A stretch of DNA of 37,796 bases from an uncultured Oscillospiraceae bacterium (GCA_934589155.1 CAKTNP010000017.1:1-37796), one strand, 5' to 3'. Numbered from the stretch's first letter, positions 1 to 8,288 are shown. Made by a program: numbers and translations. Notes: a model not told the origin generated them from the letters alone.

Positions 1-25
1 GGGCAAATTTAGACATTTTTCCGCC

Positions 26-54
26 TTGCAATTTCCCCCGCAACAGAGTAAGAT
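26..54 (+). promoter_or_regulatory. Possible sigma-A promoter for the asnB-glnN leader
   Basis: TTGCAA (26-31) and TAAGAT (49-54) are separated by 17 bp, each matching 4 of 6 consensus bases. It lies about 40 bp upstream of the T-box leader, where a promoter is expected. The match is only moderate. Confidence 0.35.
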
Positions 55-94
55 GTGTCTAAGGATTATAAATCCCATAACAGTATATTCCCAA

Positions 95-347
95 ATGCGC
101 AGATGGAGAAAAGTACCCAGGAGATCCTGTCTCAGAGAGCCGGCGATGGTGAGAATCCGGCACAAGGGGCCCGGCGAAGAACACTCCGGAGCACCGCGCC
201 GAACCCCCCAGGGCAGTAAGCAAGGCGTCTTGAGACACGTTACGACTCACGGGCCTATTAGGGCTCAGAAAAGTGACTGCGCAAGCAGTAAGTTAGGTGG
301 CACCGCGGATGGCAGCTATTCGTCCTAAAGTTTTTAGGATAGCTGCG
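95..347 (+). promoter_or_regulatory. T-box riboswitch leader, probably tRNA-Asn specific
   Basis: The T-box core AGGTGGCACCGCGG is at 295-308. TTAGG (293-297) can pair with CCTAA (324-328) below the TGGCACC bulge, and GCG (305-307) with CGT (321-323), giving the antiterminator. The competing hairpin pairs 312-318 with 340-346 and 323-329 with 333-339. Upstream, the AGAGAGCC stretch at 134-141 followed by a GC-rich arm resembles Stem I. In the GAAG-AAC-A context expected of a specifier loop, AAC at 180-182 reads as an asparagine codon. In the family, uncharged tRNA pairs with the specifier and the TGG bulge and turns on the downstream gene. Oddly, the terminator-side hairpin has no U-tract (GTAATAATC follows), so the off-state mechanism is unclear. 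The outer boundaries are approximate. Confidence 0.9.
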
Positions 348-372
348 TAATAATCTGGAGGTGCCTTTTGTT

Positions 373-1953
373 ATGTGTTCCATCATCGGCTTTACCAAGA
401 AAACCCTGTCCCCCGCAGAGATCGCCCCTTATTTCGACCGGACCCTGTCCCGAGGCCCTGATATGTCCCGGTTCGAGGAAACGGCCACGGGATATTTGGG
501 CTTTCACCGCCTGGCCATTATGGGCCTGACCCCGGAGGGGATGCAGCCCTTCCATCTGGGCGGCGACATGGCCGTGTGCAACGGCGAGCTCTACGGCTTC
601 CGTGCCCAGAAGGAGCTGCTTGCGATAAAGTATCCATTCGTCAGCGACTCCGACTGCGAGATCATCCTGCCCATGTACCGGGAATACGGCCTAGCCATGT
701 TCTCCATGCTGGACGCGGAGTTTGCCATGCTGATCTACGACGCGAAGAAGGATCAGCTTATCGCCGCTAGGGATCCAATTGGCATCCGGCCTCTGTTCTA
801 TGGGCAGCTGAAAGCCGACGGCTCCATGGTCTTTGCCAGTGAGGCCAAGAACCTGGTTGGCCTCTGTGATCGGGTCCTGCCCTTCCCTCCCGGCCATTAC
901 TGGGTGGACGGCGAATTTCACCGCTATGCCGATCTCACCACGGTGGACCGCTATTGTGAGGACGGTCCGGATGAGATCGCGAAGAACATTCGGGAAAAGC
1001 TGGTGGCCGGGGTGGAAAAACGGCTGGACGCCGACGCGCCCCTGGGCTTTCTCCTGTCCGGCGGCCTGGATTCCAGCTTGGTCTGCGCCATTGCCGCCAA
1101 AATACTGGGCAGGCCCATTCGGACCTTTGCCATCGGCATGGACCGAGACGCCATTGACCTGAAGTACGCCCGCCAGGCAGCGGAGTATCTGGGAGCCAAC
1201 CACACCGAGGTCTATATGACGCGGGAGCAAGTTCTTGCCAGTTTAGACGAAGTCATCGCCATGCTGGGGACCTACGACATTACCACCATTCGGGCCAGCA
1301 TGGGCATGTACCTGTGCTGCAAGGCCATTCATGAAAGGACCGATGTGCGGGTCCTGATGACCGGCGAGATCTCCGACGAGCTTTTCGGCTATAAATACAC
1401 AGACTTCGCGCCCTCCCCCGAGGCCTTCCAGCAGGAAGCCAAGAAGCGGGTGGATGAGCTCTATATGTACGATGTGCTCCGGGCTGACCGGTGCATTTCC
1501 GTCAACTCTCTGGAGGCCCGGGTGCCCTTCGGCGACCTGGACTTTGTAAAATACGTCATGTCCATCGATCCCGCCAAAAAGGTCAACGTCTACGGCAAGG
1601 GCAAATACCTGCTGCGGAAGGCATTTGAGGGGGATTGGCTTCCCGATGAAATTCTCTGGCGGGAAAAGGCCGCCTTCTCCGATGCCGTGGGTCACTCTAT
1701 GGTGGACGATCTGAAGGAGTACGCCGAAGCCAAGTACACCGACAGGGAATTTGAGGTCCTGCGGCAGAAATACGATTTTGCCCGGCCATTTACCAAAGAA
1801 AGCCTCCTGTACCGGGAGATCTTTGAAAAATACTATCCCGGCCAGGCCTCGATGGTAAAGGATTTCTGGATGCCCAACCGTTCCTGGAAGGGCTGTGACG
1901 TGAGCGACCCCTCCGCCCGGGTGCTGTCCAACTACGGTGCCAGCGGTCAATAA
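373..1953 (+). CDS. asnB: Asparagine synthase (glutamine-hydrolysing), class II amidotransferase
   Basis: AsnB makes asparagine from aspartate, glutamine and ATP in the cytosol. The protein is 526 residues. The ATG at 373 is chosen because it gives Met-Cys-Ser-Ile-Ile-Gly, exposing the catalytic N-terminal Cys2 needed by the class II glutaminase domain; GGAGGTG at 356-362 is spaced 10 nt from it. An in-frame GTG at 361 would bury that cysteine. Residues 1 to about 190 are the glutaminase domain. The synthetase domain carries the pyrophosphate loop SGGLDSS (about 229-235) and a later GEISDELFG (from about 331), where the usual Gly of GEGSDE is Ile. The gene follows an Asn T-box and is 36 bp upstream of a glutamine synthetase, which can supply its amide donor; the two are probably co-transcribed. 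Confidence 0.95.
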   Translation: MCSIIGFTKKTLSPAEIAPYFDRTLSRGPDMSRFEETATGYLGFHRLAIMGLTPEGMQPFHLGGDMAVCNGELYGFRAQKELLAIKYPFVSDSDCEIILPMYREYGLAMFSMLDAEFAMLIYDAKKDQLIAARDPIGIRPLFYGQLKADGSMVFASEAKNLVGLCDRVLPFPPGHYWVDGEFHRYADLTTVDRYCEDGPDEIAKNIREKLVAGVEKRLDADAPLGFLLSGGLDSSLVCAIAAKILGRPIRTFAIGMDRDAIDLKYARQAAEYLGANHTEVYMTREQVLASLDEVIAMLGTYDITTIRASMGMYLCCKAIHERTDVRVLMTGEISDELFGYKYTDFAPSPEAFQQEAKKRVDELYMYDVLRADRCISVNSLEARVPFGDLDFVKYVMSIDPAKKVNVYGKGKYLLRKAFEGDWLPDEILWREKAAFSDAVGHSMVDDLKEYAEAKYTDREFEVLRQKYDFARPFTKESLLYREIFEKYYPGQASMVKDFWMPNRSWKGCDVSDPSARVLSNYGASGQ

Positions 1954-1989
1954 TTTTGGAAGCCCTGCTTCCCGAAAGGATGTAATTCC

Positions 1990-4083
1990 ATGAGTGAAGA
2001 ACCCATCAGCGTGCCAAAGATCTTCGGCTGTGACGTATTCAACGAAGCAACCATGAAAGAGCGACTGGAGCCGGAGGTCTATTGCGCCTGGAAGCAGTGC
2101 ATCAAGGACGGCAGGCCTCTGGAGCTCCCCGTGGCCAACAGCATCGCCAATGCCATGAAGGACTGGGCCACCGAAAAGGGGGCCACCCACTATACCCATT
2201 GGTTCCAGCCCATGACGGGGATCACCGCCGAGAAACACGACAGCTTCATCACCCCCGCCGGAGACGGGCGGGTACTGATGGAGTTCTCCGGCAAGGAGCT
2301 GGTCCGGGGCGAACCCGACGCTTCCTCCTTCCCCTCCGGCGGTCTCCGGGCCACATTTGAGGCCAGAGGCTACACAGCCTGGGATCCCACGGCCTGCGCC
2401 TTTGTCAAGGACGGCAGCCTGTATATCCCCACCTGCTTCTTCTCCTACACCGGTGAAGCCCTGGATAAGAAGACCCCCCTGCTCCGGTCCATTTCCGAAG
2501 TCAGCCGAGAGGCTTTACGGATCCTGCGGCTCTTCGGGGACACGGAGTCCACCCGGGTCATTACCTCCGTAGGTGCCGAGCAGGAATATTTCCTGATTCC
2601 CAAGGATCTCTATATCCAGCGGGAGGATCTGCGGCTCACGGGGCGGACTCTCTTCGGCGCCCCTGCCCCCAAGGGTCAGGAGTTGGACGACCACTATTTC
2701 GGCACCATCCGCACCCGGGTCTCCAGCTATATGAAGGACCTGGACGAGCAGCTGTGGCGGCTGGGGATCCTGTCCAAGACCAAGCACAACGAGGTGGCCC
2801 CGGCTCAGCACGAAATGGCCCCCATCTACACCGACGCCAACACCGCCTGTGACAACAACCAGCTGGTCATGGACGTGATGAAAAAGTGCGCCGCCAAGCA
2901 CAATCTGGTATGCTTGCTCCATGAGAAGCCCTTTGCCGGGGTCAACGGCTCCGGCAAGCACGACAACTGGTCCCTCAGCACCGACACCGGCAAGAACCTC
3001 TTCAAGCCCGGCAAGACCCCCCGGCAGAACGCCCAGTTCCTGCTGTTCCTGGCGGCCTTTATCAAGGGCGTAGACGAATATCAGGACTTCCTCCGATGCA
3101 CCGTAGCCACCGCCGGAAACGACCACCGGCTGGGCGCCAACGAGGCCCCACCCGCCATCGTCTCCATATTCTTGGGCGATGAATTGGAAGCCGTGGTCCG
3201 CAGCATCATCGAAGGCACGGACTACACCGACGTGGGCAAATCCCTGCTCCGCATCGGCGTGGATGTACTGCCCTCCATCCCTCAGGATACCACGGACCGG
3301 AACCGGACCTCTCCCCTGGCCTTTACGGGCAACAAGTTCGAGTTCCGGATGCTGGGCTCCTCCCAATCCGTTTCCGGCCCCAACGTGGTCCTCAACACCA
3401 TCATGGCCGAGGAGCTTCAGGACTTTGCCGACGTTCTCGAAAAGTCTCAAAACTTTGACCACGATCTTCAGACCCTGATCTGCACCGCCCTGACGGAGCA
3501 CCAGAGGATCATCTTTAACGGCAACGGCTACAGCGGAGATTGGGTGAAAGAAGCGGAGAAGCGGGGGCTCAGCAACCTGCGCAGCACGGCGGAGTGCATG
3601 CCCGCCTATGTATCCGACAAGAATATTGCCCTGGTGACCAAACACGGCATCTTCACCGAGACAGAGTTCCGGGCCCGGTACGAGATCCACATGGACACCT
3701 ACTGCAAGGTGATCCGGATCGAAGCCCAGACCATGTTGGAAATGATCCGCCGCCAGATCCTGCCCGCCGCCATGGGCTTCGCCGACTCTCTGTGCCAGGG
3801 TCTTGCCAACCGAGTCCGGGCCCTGCAGCCCTGCAAGGCCGAACAGAAGCTGGCCAAGCAGCTGGCCGACAACATCGACAGCCTGTATGACGCCGCAGCG
3901 ACTCTGGAGCTGGCCCTGGACCAGGTGCCGGAGGGCGATTCCGCCGCCGTAGCCGGGTACTACCATGACGTGATCATCACGGATATGGAGCAGGCCCGGG
4001 GCTATGCCGACACTCTGGAGACCCTGACGGCCAAGGACCGCTGGCCCTTCCCCACTTACAGTGAAATTCTCTTCTATCAATAA
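1990..4083 (+). CDS. glnN: Glutamine synthetase type III (GlnN)
   Basis: The enzyme condenses glutamate and ammonia to glutamine with ATP. At 697 residues it has the length of GSIII enzymes (about 700), far longer than GSI (about 450). It shows the GSIII-style core, including KHNEVAPAQHE near residue 261 and the conserved NGSGKHDNWS and NDHRLGANEAPP stretches that belong to the nucleotide and metal sites. AAAGGATG precedes the ATG. The gene lies directly behind asnB with no terminator between, and is followed by a strong hairpin, so asnB-glnN is likely one T-box-controlled transcript. GSIII genes are typical of Bacteroides, cyanobacteria and gut Clostridia. Recognition is by overall sequence and length; I could not align it. 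Confidence 0.95.
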   Translation: MSEEPISVPKIFGCDVFNEATMKERLEPEVYCAWKQCIKDGRPLELPVANSIANAMKDWATEKGATHYTHWFQPMTGITAEKHDSFITPAGDGRVLMEFSGKELVRGEPDASSFPSGGLRATFEARGYTAWDPTACAFVKDGSLYIPTCFFSYTGEALDKKTPLLRSISEVSREALRILRLFGDTESTRVITSVGAEQEYFLIPKDLYIQREDLRLTGRTLFGAPAPKGQELDDHYFGTIRTRVSSYMKDLDEQLWRLGILSKTKHNEVAPAQHEMAPIYTDANTACDNNQLVMDVMKKCAAKHNLVCLLHEKPFAGVNGSGKHDNWSLSTDTGKNLFKPGKTPRQNAQFLLFLAAFIKGVDEYQDFLRCTVATAGNDHRLGANEAPPAIVSIFLGDELEAVVRSIIEGTDYTDVGKSLLRIGVDVLPSIPQDTTDRNRTSPLAFTGNKFEFRMLGSSQSVSGPNVVLNTIMAEELQDFADVLEKSQNFDHDLQTLICTALTEHQRIIFNGNGYSGDWVKEAEKRGLSNLRSTAECMPAYVSDKNIALVTKHGIFTETEFRARYEIHMDTYCKVIRIEAQTMLEMIRRQILPAAMGFADSLCQGLANRVRALQPCKAEQKLAKQLADNIDSLYDAAATLELALDQVPEGDSAAVAGYYHDVIITDMEQARGYADTLETLTAKDRWPFPTYSEILFYQ

Positions 4084-4088
4084 ACGCT

Positions 4089-4124
4089 TACGCCCGGAAG
4101 GAAATTCCTTCCGGGCGTATTTTG
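4089..4124 (+). terminator. Intrinsic terminator of asnB-glnN
   Basis: A nearly perfect palindrome spans 4089-4119 (arms TACGCCCGGAAGGAA / TTCCTTCCGGGCGTA), beginning 6 bp after the glnN stop and followed by TTTTG. It is a good rho-independent terminator for the plus strand. Confidence 0.85.
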
Positions 4125-4160
4125 TGAGCCAGCAAAGCCCAAAAATTTTCAACACGCAAC

Positions 4161-4184
4161 GGGCCCCGGGAAAACCCGGGGCCC
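4161..4184. terminator. GC-rich hairpin between convergent glnN and EamA genes
   Basis: A perfect 10-bp stem (GGGCCCCGGG / CCCGGGGCCC) with an AAAA loop lies between convergent genes, 14 bp beyond the EamA stop. On the plus strand TGGTTTT follows. On the minus strand there is no immediate U-run, so its use as terminator for the EamA operon is likely but imperfect. Confidence 0.5.
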
Positions 4185-4198
4185 TGGTTTTACATATC

Positions 4199-5116
4199 TT
4201 ACATATCAAACACGCCCATAAGAACGATACCGGCCACCGTCACGGCAATGGCCACGTAGTGCTTCCAGCTCAGCCGCTCCTTCAGGAATAAGCGGCTCCA
4301 CAGCACTGAAACGGCGCAGTAGGAGGCGATGATGGGAGCGGACATGGCCAGGTGAGTTTCGTCGCTGATGGCGAAGATGTAGGCGAACTGGCCCGCCGTC
4401 TCAAATAGGGCACCCACGTACTTGGGCACCTCCCGCTTGGCTACGGGCTTTTCCTTCTTGATGAAGAAGGTGTAGATAAAGCAGCAGATGCCGGCAAACA
4501 AGAATGTCAGCTCATAGGCCACATTGGCAGAGGCCTCGCTGCCGATCTTCTTGATCACGATGTTGTCGGAGAAGGTCCCGGCGGCATCCAGTACGCAATA
4601 AGCCAGAGGCAGGGCTATGGCGATCCAGGACTTGGCGTATTTGTAGTTGGAGGCCTCTTGCCGGGCAGCCCGAAGCTCCGGGTCCTCTCGGGCCTCCACC
4701 ACGCCCAGGGCCACAACGCCCACGCAGGCCAGGCCCACGGCCACAAACTGCATGGGGACCATCTCGGACCCGCCGCCCATAAAGAGAATGGAGGCCAGGG
4801 CCACCAGGGCGCCGGAGCTGTTGCAGATAGGCGAGGATACGGACAGTTCGATGTACCGCAGTCCCACATAGCCCAGGGCCATGGAGAGGATATAGAGGAT
4901 GCTCACCGGCAGGTACAGCCAGATAACGTGCCAGGAAATGGCAACGCCGTTCACGAAGATCTCATAGGCGGCGTGCAAACCCATGACCACGCCAACGGCG
5001 GTGGTCATTTTCAGATGAGCGTGCTTGTCGTCGGCGTCCCGGCATCCGATCTTGGAAAACAGGTCGGAACCGGACCAGCACAGCAGCGCCACAATAGACA
5101 GCCAAAACCAAGTCAT
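4199..5116 (-). CDS. EamA/DMT-superfamily transporter
   Basis: An inner-membrane transporter of 305 residues with about ten hydrophobic helices in two repeats, as in drug/metabolite (EamA) carriers. The N-terminus enters directly into a helix (MTWFWLSIVALLCW) and the second half ends in a typical EamA terminal helix (VAIAVTVAGIVLMGVFDM). A polar linker around residues 140-165 separates the halves. AAAGGA is 10 nt before the ATG. It starts 21 bp after the PLP-enzyme gene on the same strand, so it is probably the last gene of that operon. Substrate is unknown; amino acids or related metabolites are common in the family, which would suit the neighbouring PLP lyase, but this is inference. Confidence 0.85.
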   Translation of the reverse strand: MTWFWLSIVALLCWSGSDLFSKIGCRDADDKHAHLKMTTAVGVVMGLHAAYEIFVNGVAISWHVIWLYLPVSILYILSMALGYVGLRYIELSVSSPICNSSGALVALASILFMGGGSEMVPMQFVAVGLACVGVVALGVVEAREDPELRAARQEASNYKYAKSWIAIALPLAYCVLDAAGTFSDNIVIKKIGSEASANVAYELTFLFAGICCFIYTFFIKKEKPVAKREVPKYVGALFETAGQFAYIFAISDETHLAMSAPIIASYCAVSVLWSRLFLKERLSWKHYVAIAVTVAGIVLMGVFDM

Positions 5117-5137
5117 ATTTCTTATTTCCTTTCTTTT

Positions 5138-6421
5138 TTACATTTTTACCAGGTCTGCATTAACCATTTCCTGAAGGCTCATGAGAATGCCCAGCTTGGC
5201 ATGGAACCATGTCAGACCACCTTGGAAATACACGGCATAGGGCGGACGGATGGGGCCGTCGGCGGACAGCTCGATGGAAGAACCCTGGACAAAGGCGCCG
5301 GCGGCCATAATGACCTTGTCATTGTAGCCCGGCATATCCCAAGGCAGCGGGGTAGCAAAGCTGTCCACGGGGGCCGCCGCTTGGATACCCTTGCAGAAGG
5401 CCACCATGCCGGCCTCACTGCCCAGCTCCACGGCCTGGATGATGTCGTGGCGGCTCTCCGTGGCGTTGGGCACACAGCGGAAGCCCAGGGGCTCATAGAG
5501 ATTGGCCGCAAAGACCGCGCCCTTTTCCGCGCTGGCCACCACCGTGGGGGCCAGGAACAGGCCCTGGTAGAAGGCGGGCATCAAGCCCAGGTTGGCCCCC
5601 ACCTCCTGGCCCAGGCCGGGAGCCGACAGCCGGTAGGCGCAGCGGCTGACGCAGGCTTGGGTGCCACAGATATAACCGCCGATGGGGGCCAGGCCGCCGC
5701 CGGGATTCTTGATAAGGGAGCCCACCACCATATCCGCCCCCACATCGGAGGGCTCGATGATCTCCACAAATTCGCCGTAGCAGTTGTCCACCATGCAGAT
5801 CACATCGGGCTTCAGGCCCTTCACAAAAGCAATGAGCTCTCCGATCTGCTTCACGGAGAAAGTAGGCCGGGTGGCGTAGCCCTTGGACCGCTGGATGGTC
5901 ACCAGCTTGGTCTTTTCGTTCACGGCCTTCCGGATCCCCTCATAGTCAAAGGTGCCGTCGGCCAGCAGGTCCACCTGGCGGTAGGACACGCCGTACTCCT
6001 TCAAAGAGCAGGGGCTCTCCCGGATGCCGATGACCTCCTGGAGGGTATCATAGGGCATGCCCACAGGGCTCAGAAGCTCGTCCCCGGGCAGCAGGTTGGC
6101 TGACAATGCCACCGTCAGGGCGTGGGTGCCGCAGGTGATCTGAGGCCGGACCAGGGCAGCCTCCGTGTGGAATACATCGGCATAGACCCGTTCCAGGTTG
6201 TCCCGGCCCACGTCGTCGTAGCCGTAGCCCGTGGTGGCCGCAAAGCAGGCGGCGGACACCCGGTTCTTCTGCATGGCGGAGATCACCTTGGTTTGGTTGT
6301 ATTCCGCCACGGCGTCGATCTTCGCAAAACGGTCCTTCAGGGTCTCCAGGGTCTTTTCTCCCCGGGCGTAGACCGCCGGGGAAATGCCCACGCTTTCATA
6401 GAGTTCCAATAAATCTTCCAT
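5138..6421 (-). CDS. PLP-dependent methionine gamma-lyase family protein (YnbB-type)
   Basis: A 427-residue fold-type I PLP enzyme of the family long labelled 'aluminium resistance' or methionine gamma-lyase-like (PF06838). The likely Schiff-base lysine is K238 in GSLIKNPGGG; D212 in VDNCYGEF is the expected PLP-nitrogen aspartate; a Gly-rich tail site (PGGGLAPIGGYICG) follows. CGTHA near residue 97 fits the phosphate-binding region. The actual substrate of this family is not settled; Cys/Met or related amino acids are assumed. AGAGGA precedes the ATG. The gene begins 3 bp after the AbrB-like gene and is followed 21 bp later by an EamA transporter, giving a three-gene operon: regulator, PLP enzyme, transporter. 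Confidence 0.85.
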   Translation of the reverse strand: MEDLLELYESVGISPAVYARGEKTLETLKDRFAKIDAVAEYNQTKVISAMQKNRVSAACFAATTGYGYDDVGRDNLERVYADVFHTEAALVRPQITCGTHALTVALSANLLPGDELLSPVGMPYDTLQEVIGIRESPCSLKEYGVSYRQVDLLADGTFDYEGIRKAVNEKTKLVTIQRSKGYATRPTFSVKQIGELIAFVKGLKPDVICMVDNCYGEFVEIIEPSDVGADMVVGSLIKNPGGGLAPIGGYICGTQACVSRCAYRLSAPGLGQEVGANLGLMPAFYQGLFLAPTVVASAEKGAVFAANLYEPLGFRCVPNATESRHDIIQAVELGSEAGMVAFCKGIQAAAPVDSFATPLPWDMPGYNDKVIMAAGAFVQGSSIELSADGPIRPPYAVYFQGGLTWFHAKLGILMSLQEMVNADLVKM

Positions 6422-6424
6422 ACT

Positions 6425-6664
6425 TCAATCCTCTTTTTTTGCGTTTCCTAAAATCTGCGCCGCCAGGTCCGACAGGACCTCCGGCCGGGACACGATGAGC
6501 CCCGTGTCCTCCTCCCCCAGGATCAAAAGGGTATCCCCGGCCCGGATCCCGAACAGCTCCCGGGCTTCCTTGGGGATAACGATCTGCCCCCGGTCGCCCA
6601 CCTTGGCCGTGCCGAAGACCCGCCGGGCATGGGTCTTCCCCAATAGATGTTTACCTCCCGCCAT
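6425..6664 (-). CDS. AbrB/SpoVT-type DNA-binding protein
   Basis: A 79-residue protein with the swapped-hairpin AbrB fold: FGTAKVGDRGQIVIPKEAR followed by LFGIRAGDTLLIL. These proteins dimerise and bind DNA as transition-state or antitoxin-like regulators. The start at 6664 is preferred because AAGGAGG is 6 nt upstream and because the longer open frame to 6772 would run through the terminator of the upstream gene. A leading basic stretch (MAGGKHLLGKTHARR) precedes the fold. It lies 3 bp before the PLP-enzyme gene, so it may autoregulate that operon; three tandem 9-bp repeats sit immediately upstream of its ribosome binding site. Confidence 0.85.
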   Translation of the reverse strand: MAGGKHLLGKTHARRVFGTAKVGDRGQIVIPKEARELFGIRAGDTLLILGEEDTGLIVSRPEVLSDLAAQILGNAKKED

Positions 6665-6672
6665 AGGCCCTC

Positions 6673-6699
6673 CTTTCACACTTTTCACATTTTTCACAC
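6673..6699 (-). repeat. Three tandem 9-bp repeats before the AbrB-like gene
   Basis: Three contiguous 9-bp units, read on the plus strand as CTTTCACAC, TTTTCACAT and TTTTCACAC, lie in the 5' leader of the AbrB-like gene. The first overlaps the ribosome binding site. They may be an operator for the encoded regulator, but simple low-complexity sequence is possible. Confidence 0.5.
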
Positions 6700-6714
6700 G
6701 CGGTATAGCATAAC

Positions 6715-6753
6715 AAAAACCGCCCCGGCTGTCAAGGCCGGAGCGGTTTTTTT
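6715..6753 (-). terminator. Terminator of the TIGR04255-zinc peptidase operon
   Basis: A hairpin with one mismatch in the stem (CCGCTCCGGC / GCCGGGGCGG on the minus strand) is followed by TTTTTGTT. It begins 16 bp after the zinc-peptidase stop. The plus strand also ends in a T-run, so it could act in both directions. It separates this unit from the AbrB-like operon. Confidence 0.85.
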
Positions 6754-6768
6754 CGGAGTTCAGAGGGA

Positions 6769-7485
6769 TCAATCGTCTCTCCGACGGCCCCGGCCGCCGA
6801 ACAGAACGATCAGCCGCAAAAGCTGCATGAGAGACACAGCCAGAGCCGCCACATAGGTCATTGCCGCCGCCCGCAGAGTTTTACGAGCGCCCGCCATTTC
6901 CTCGGGGTACAGGAGGTTGGAGGATTCAATGACCCGCAGGGCCCGGCGGCTGGCGTCGAACTCCGTGGGCAGCGTCACCAGCTGGAACACCGTGGACAGG
7001 CCAAAGCAGGCGATGCCGATGTTGATAAGGACTCCCATGGTCTCGCTGGTGCCGGAGAATAGAAGCCCGATGAGGATCAGGGGCATGGCCAGCTTGGAGC
7101 CGATGTTGGTAATGGGGATAATGGCGGACCGGAGCTTAATGGGAAAATAGCCCACGGCGTGCTGGATGGCATGGCCCGCCTCATGGCAGGCGACCCCGAT
7201 GGCCGCCGTGGAGGTGTTGCCGTACACGTCATCGGACAGGCGGATCACTCCGTCCCTGGGGTCAAAGTGGTCCGTAAGACTGCCGGAAATATGCTCGATC
7301 CGGATGTAATTCAGGCCGTTACTGTCCAGGACATGGCGGGCGGCCTCCGCCCCGGTGAGGCCCCGGGCGGAGTACTGGGTGGAATATTTCTTGAAGGTGC
7401 TGTTCACCCGGGCGCTGCAGATCATGGCAAAGATCACAGCAGGCAGAACCAGAATTAAATAGGTATAATCAAAATAGTAAGGCAA
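6769..7485 (-). CDS. YugP-type membrane zinc metallopeptidase
   Basis: A 238-residue membrane protein of the PF04298 neutral zinc peptidase family. The HEXXH zinc site is CHEAGHAIQH (H101, H105), between an N-terminal helix (residues 8-25) and three or four later hydrophobic helices. A conserved Glu in LPTEFDASRRAL after the helices is the probable third ligand region. The start is TTG at 7483-7485 (AAGGAGG 8 nt upstream; no ATG nearby). The ribosome binding site sits on the stop codon of the preceding TIGR04255 gene, so the two are translationally close. The C-terminus is very basic (RGRRRDD). The substrate is unknown. Confidence 0.9.
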   Translation of the reverse strand: MPYYFDYTYLILVLPAVIFAMICSARVNSTFKKYSTQYSARGLTGAEAARHVLDSNGLNYIRIEHISGSLTDHFDPRDGVIRLSDDVYGNTSTAAIGVACHEAGHAIQHAVGYFPIKLRSAIIPITNIGSKLAMPLILIGLLFSGTSETMGVLINIGIACFGLSTVFQLVTLPTEFDASRRALRVIESSNLLYPEEMAGARKTLRAAAMTYVAALAVSLMQLLRLIVLFGGRGRRRDD

Positions 7486-7499
7486 GGTATCTTCCTCCT

Positions 7500-8288
7500 T
7501 CAGGGCTCCATAGGCTCCATGGCATCAAACAGAGTATCCGTAATGGCCCCCCGGAACAGGCTGTCCGCCTGGCCATGGAGGGTGTTCAGGGCCGCCGCCG
7601 ACAGATTCACCGGCACATTGCCGGACATGAACAGGTCGTTGTCCAGGATAAAGCGGACCTCCTCCGGGCTCTCCATACCGGGACGGCGGACCATACCAGG
7701 ACCGGCGTGGATCTTGGCCCGGCAGCCTCCCTGAATGGTCAGCTCCGTGTCCACACTGCTGCGGTTGGCGGTCTTTTCATTGACCTCTTCCTCTGCCAGA
7801 AGGCCCAGATAGGGGCTCCGGATCAGGTCCCGGAAGGGTGTATCCTCCAATCCCAGCTCCGACCGGCAGACGGCGTTGATGAACCGCAGGCCCACCCGGT
7901 CAAAATAGGCCGGGGCGTAGACCCGGATGAAGGCCGCCAGCATCTGGTCCAGTCGCCGGGCAAATTCCTCCCACCGGTCATATTTTGCACAGGAAAGGGA
8001 AATAAATTTAGAGGTCAGGTTGATCCGCCACAGGCCGTCCTGGGTGCGGAAGTTGTAATTGAGGGTGGGCTGGGATTCCTGCAACTGGAAATTGCCGGGG
8101 GTGCCTGTGATCTTAGGCTGGGCCACCTCCTTCATGGCCTGGTACTGGGGATACTCTCCCCGAATGGCCTCCTGAAAGTCCACCGGAGGACGAGAGCCTA
8201 TGGCCAAAATCTCCGGAAACCGAAGCTGACAGATCACCTCCAGAATCGGATTCTTCTCAAAAATTCGTCTGGGTTCGTTGGAAAACAT
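7500..8288 (-). CDS. TIGR04255 family protein of unknown function
   Basis: A 262-residue soluble protein. The opening, FEKNPILEVICQLRFP, and the later YFDRVGLRFINAV are typical of the TIGR04255 family, whose function is unknown and whose members occur sporadically across bacteria. No catalytic motif or membrane helix is visible. ATG at 8288 is chosen because GGGAGGAA lies 7 nt upstream and family members begin close to this point; the open frame runs to 8351 but the extension crosses the promoter. It is the first gene of a two-gene unit with a YugP-type peptidase and has a near-consensus promoter. Confidence 0.75.
   Translation of the reverse strand: MFSNEPRRIFEKNPILEVICQLRFPEILAIGSRPPVDFQEAIRGEYPQYQAMKEVAQPKITGTPGNFQLQESQPTLNYNFRTQDGLWRINLTSKFISLSCAKYDRWEEFARRLDQMLAAFIRVYAPAYFDRVGLRFINAVCRSELGLEDTPFRDLIRSPYLGLLAEEEVNEKTANRSSVDTELTIQGGCRAKIHAGPGMVRRPGMESPEEVRFILDNDLFMSGNVPVNLSAAALNTLHGQADSLFRGAITDTLFDAMEPMEP

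Noticed and set aside
361..372. GTG at 361 as the asnB start
   Set aside because: It overlaps the ribosome binding site and would place four residues before the catalytic cysteine.
4658..6103. Long plus-strand frame (481 codons) opposite EamA and the PLP enzyme
   Set aside because: It spans two real genes in antisense; the composition (Gly, His, Gln) is that of a shadow frame.
6665..6772. Longer N-terminus of the AbrB-like protein
   Set aside because: The extension covers the terminator of the upstream gene and the repeat leader; a good ribosome binding site exists for 6664.
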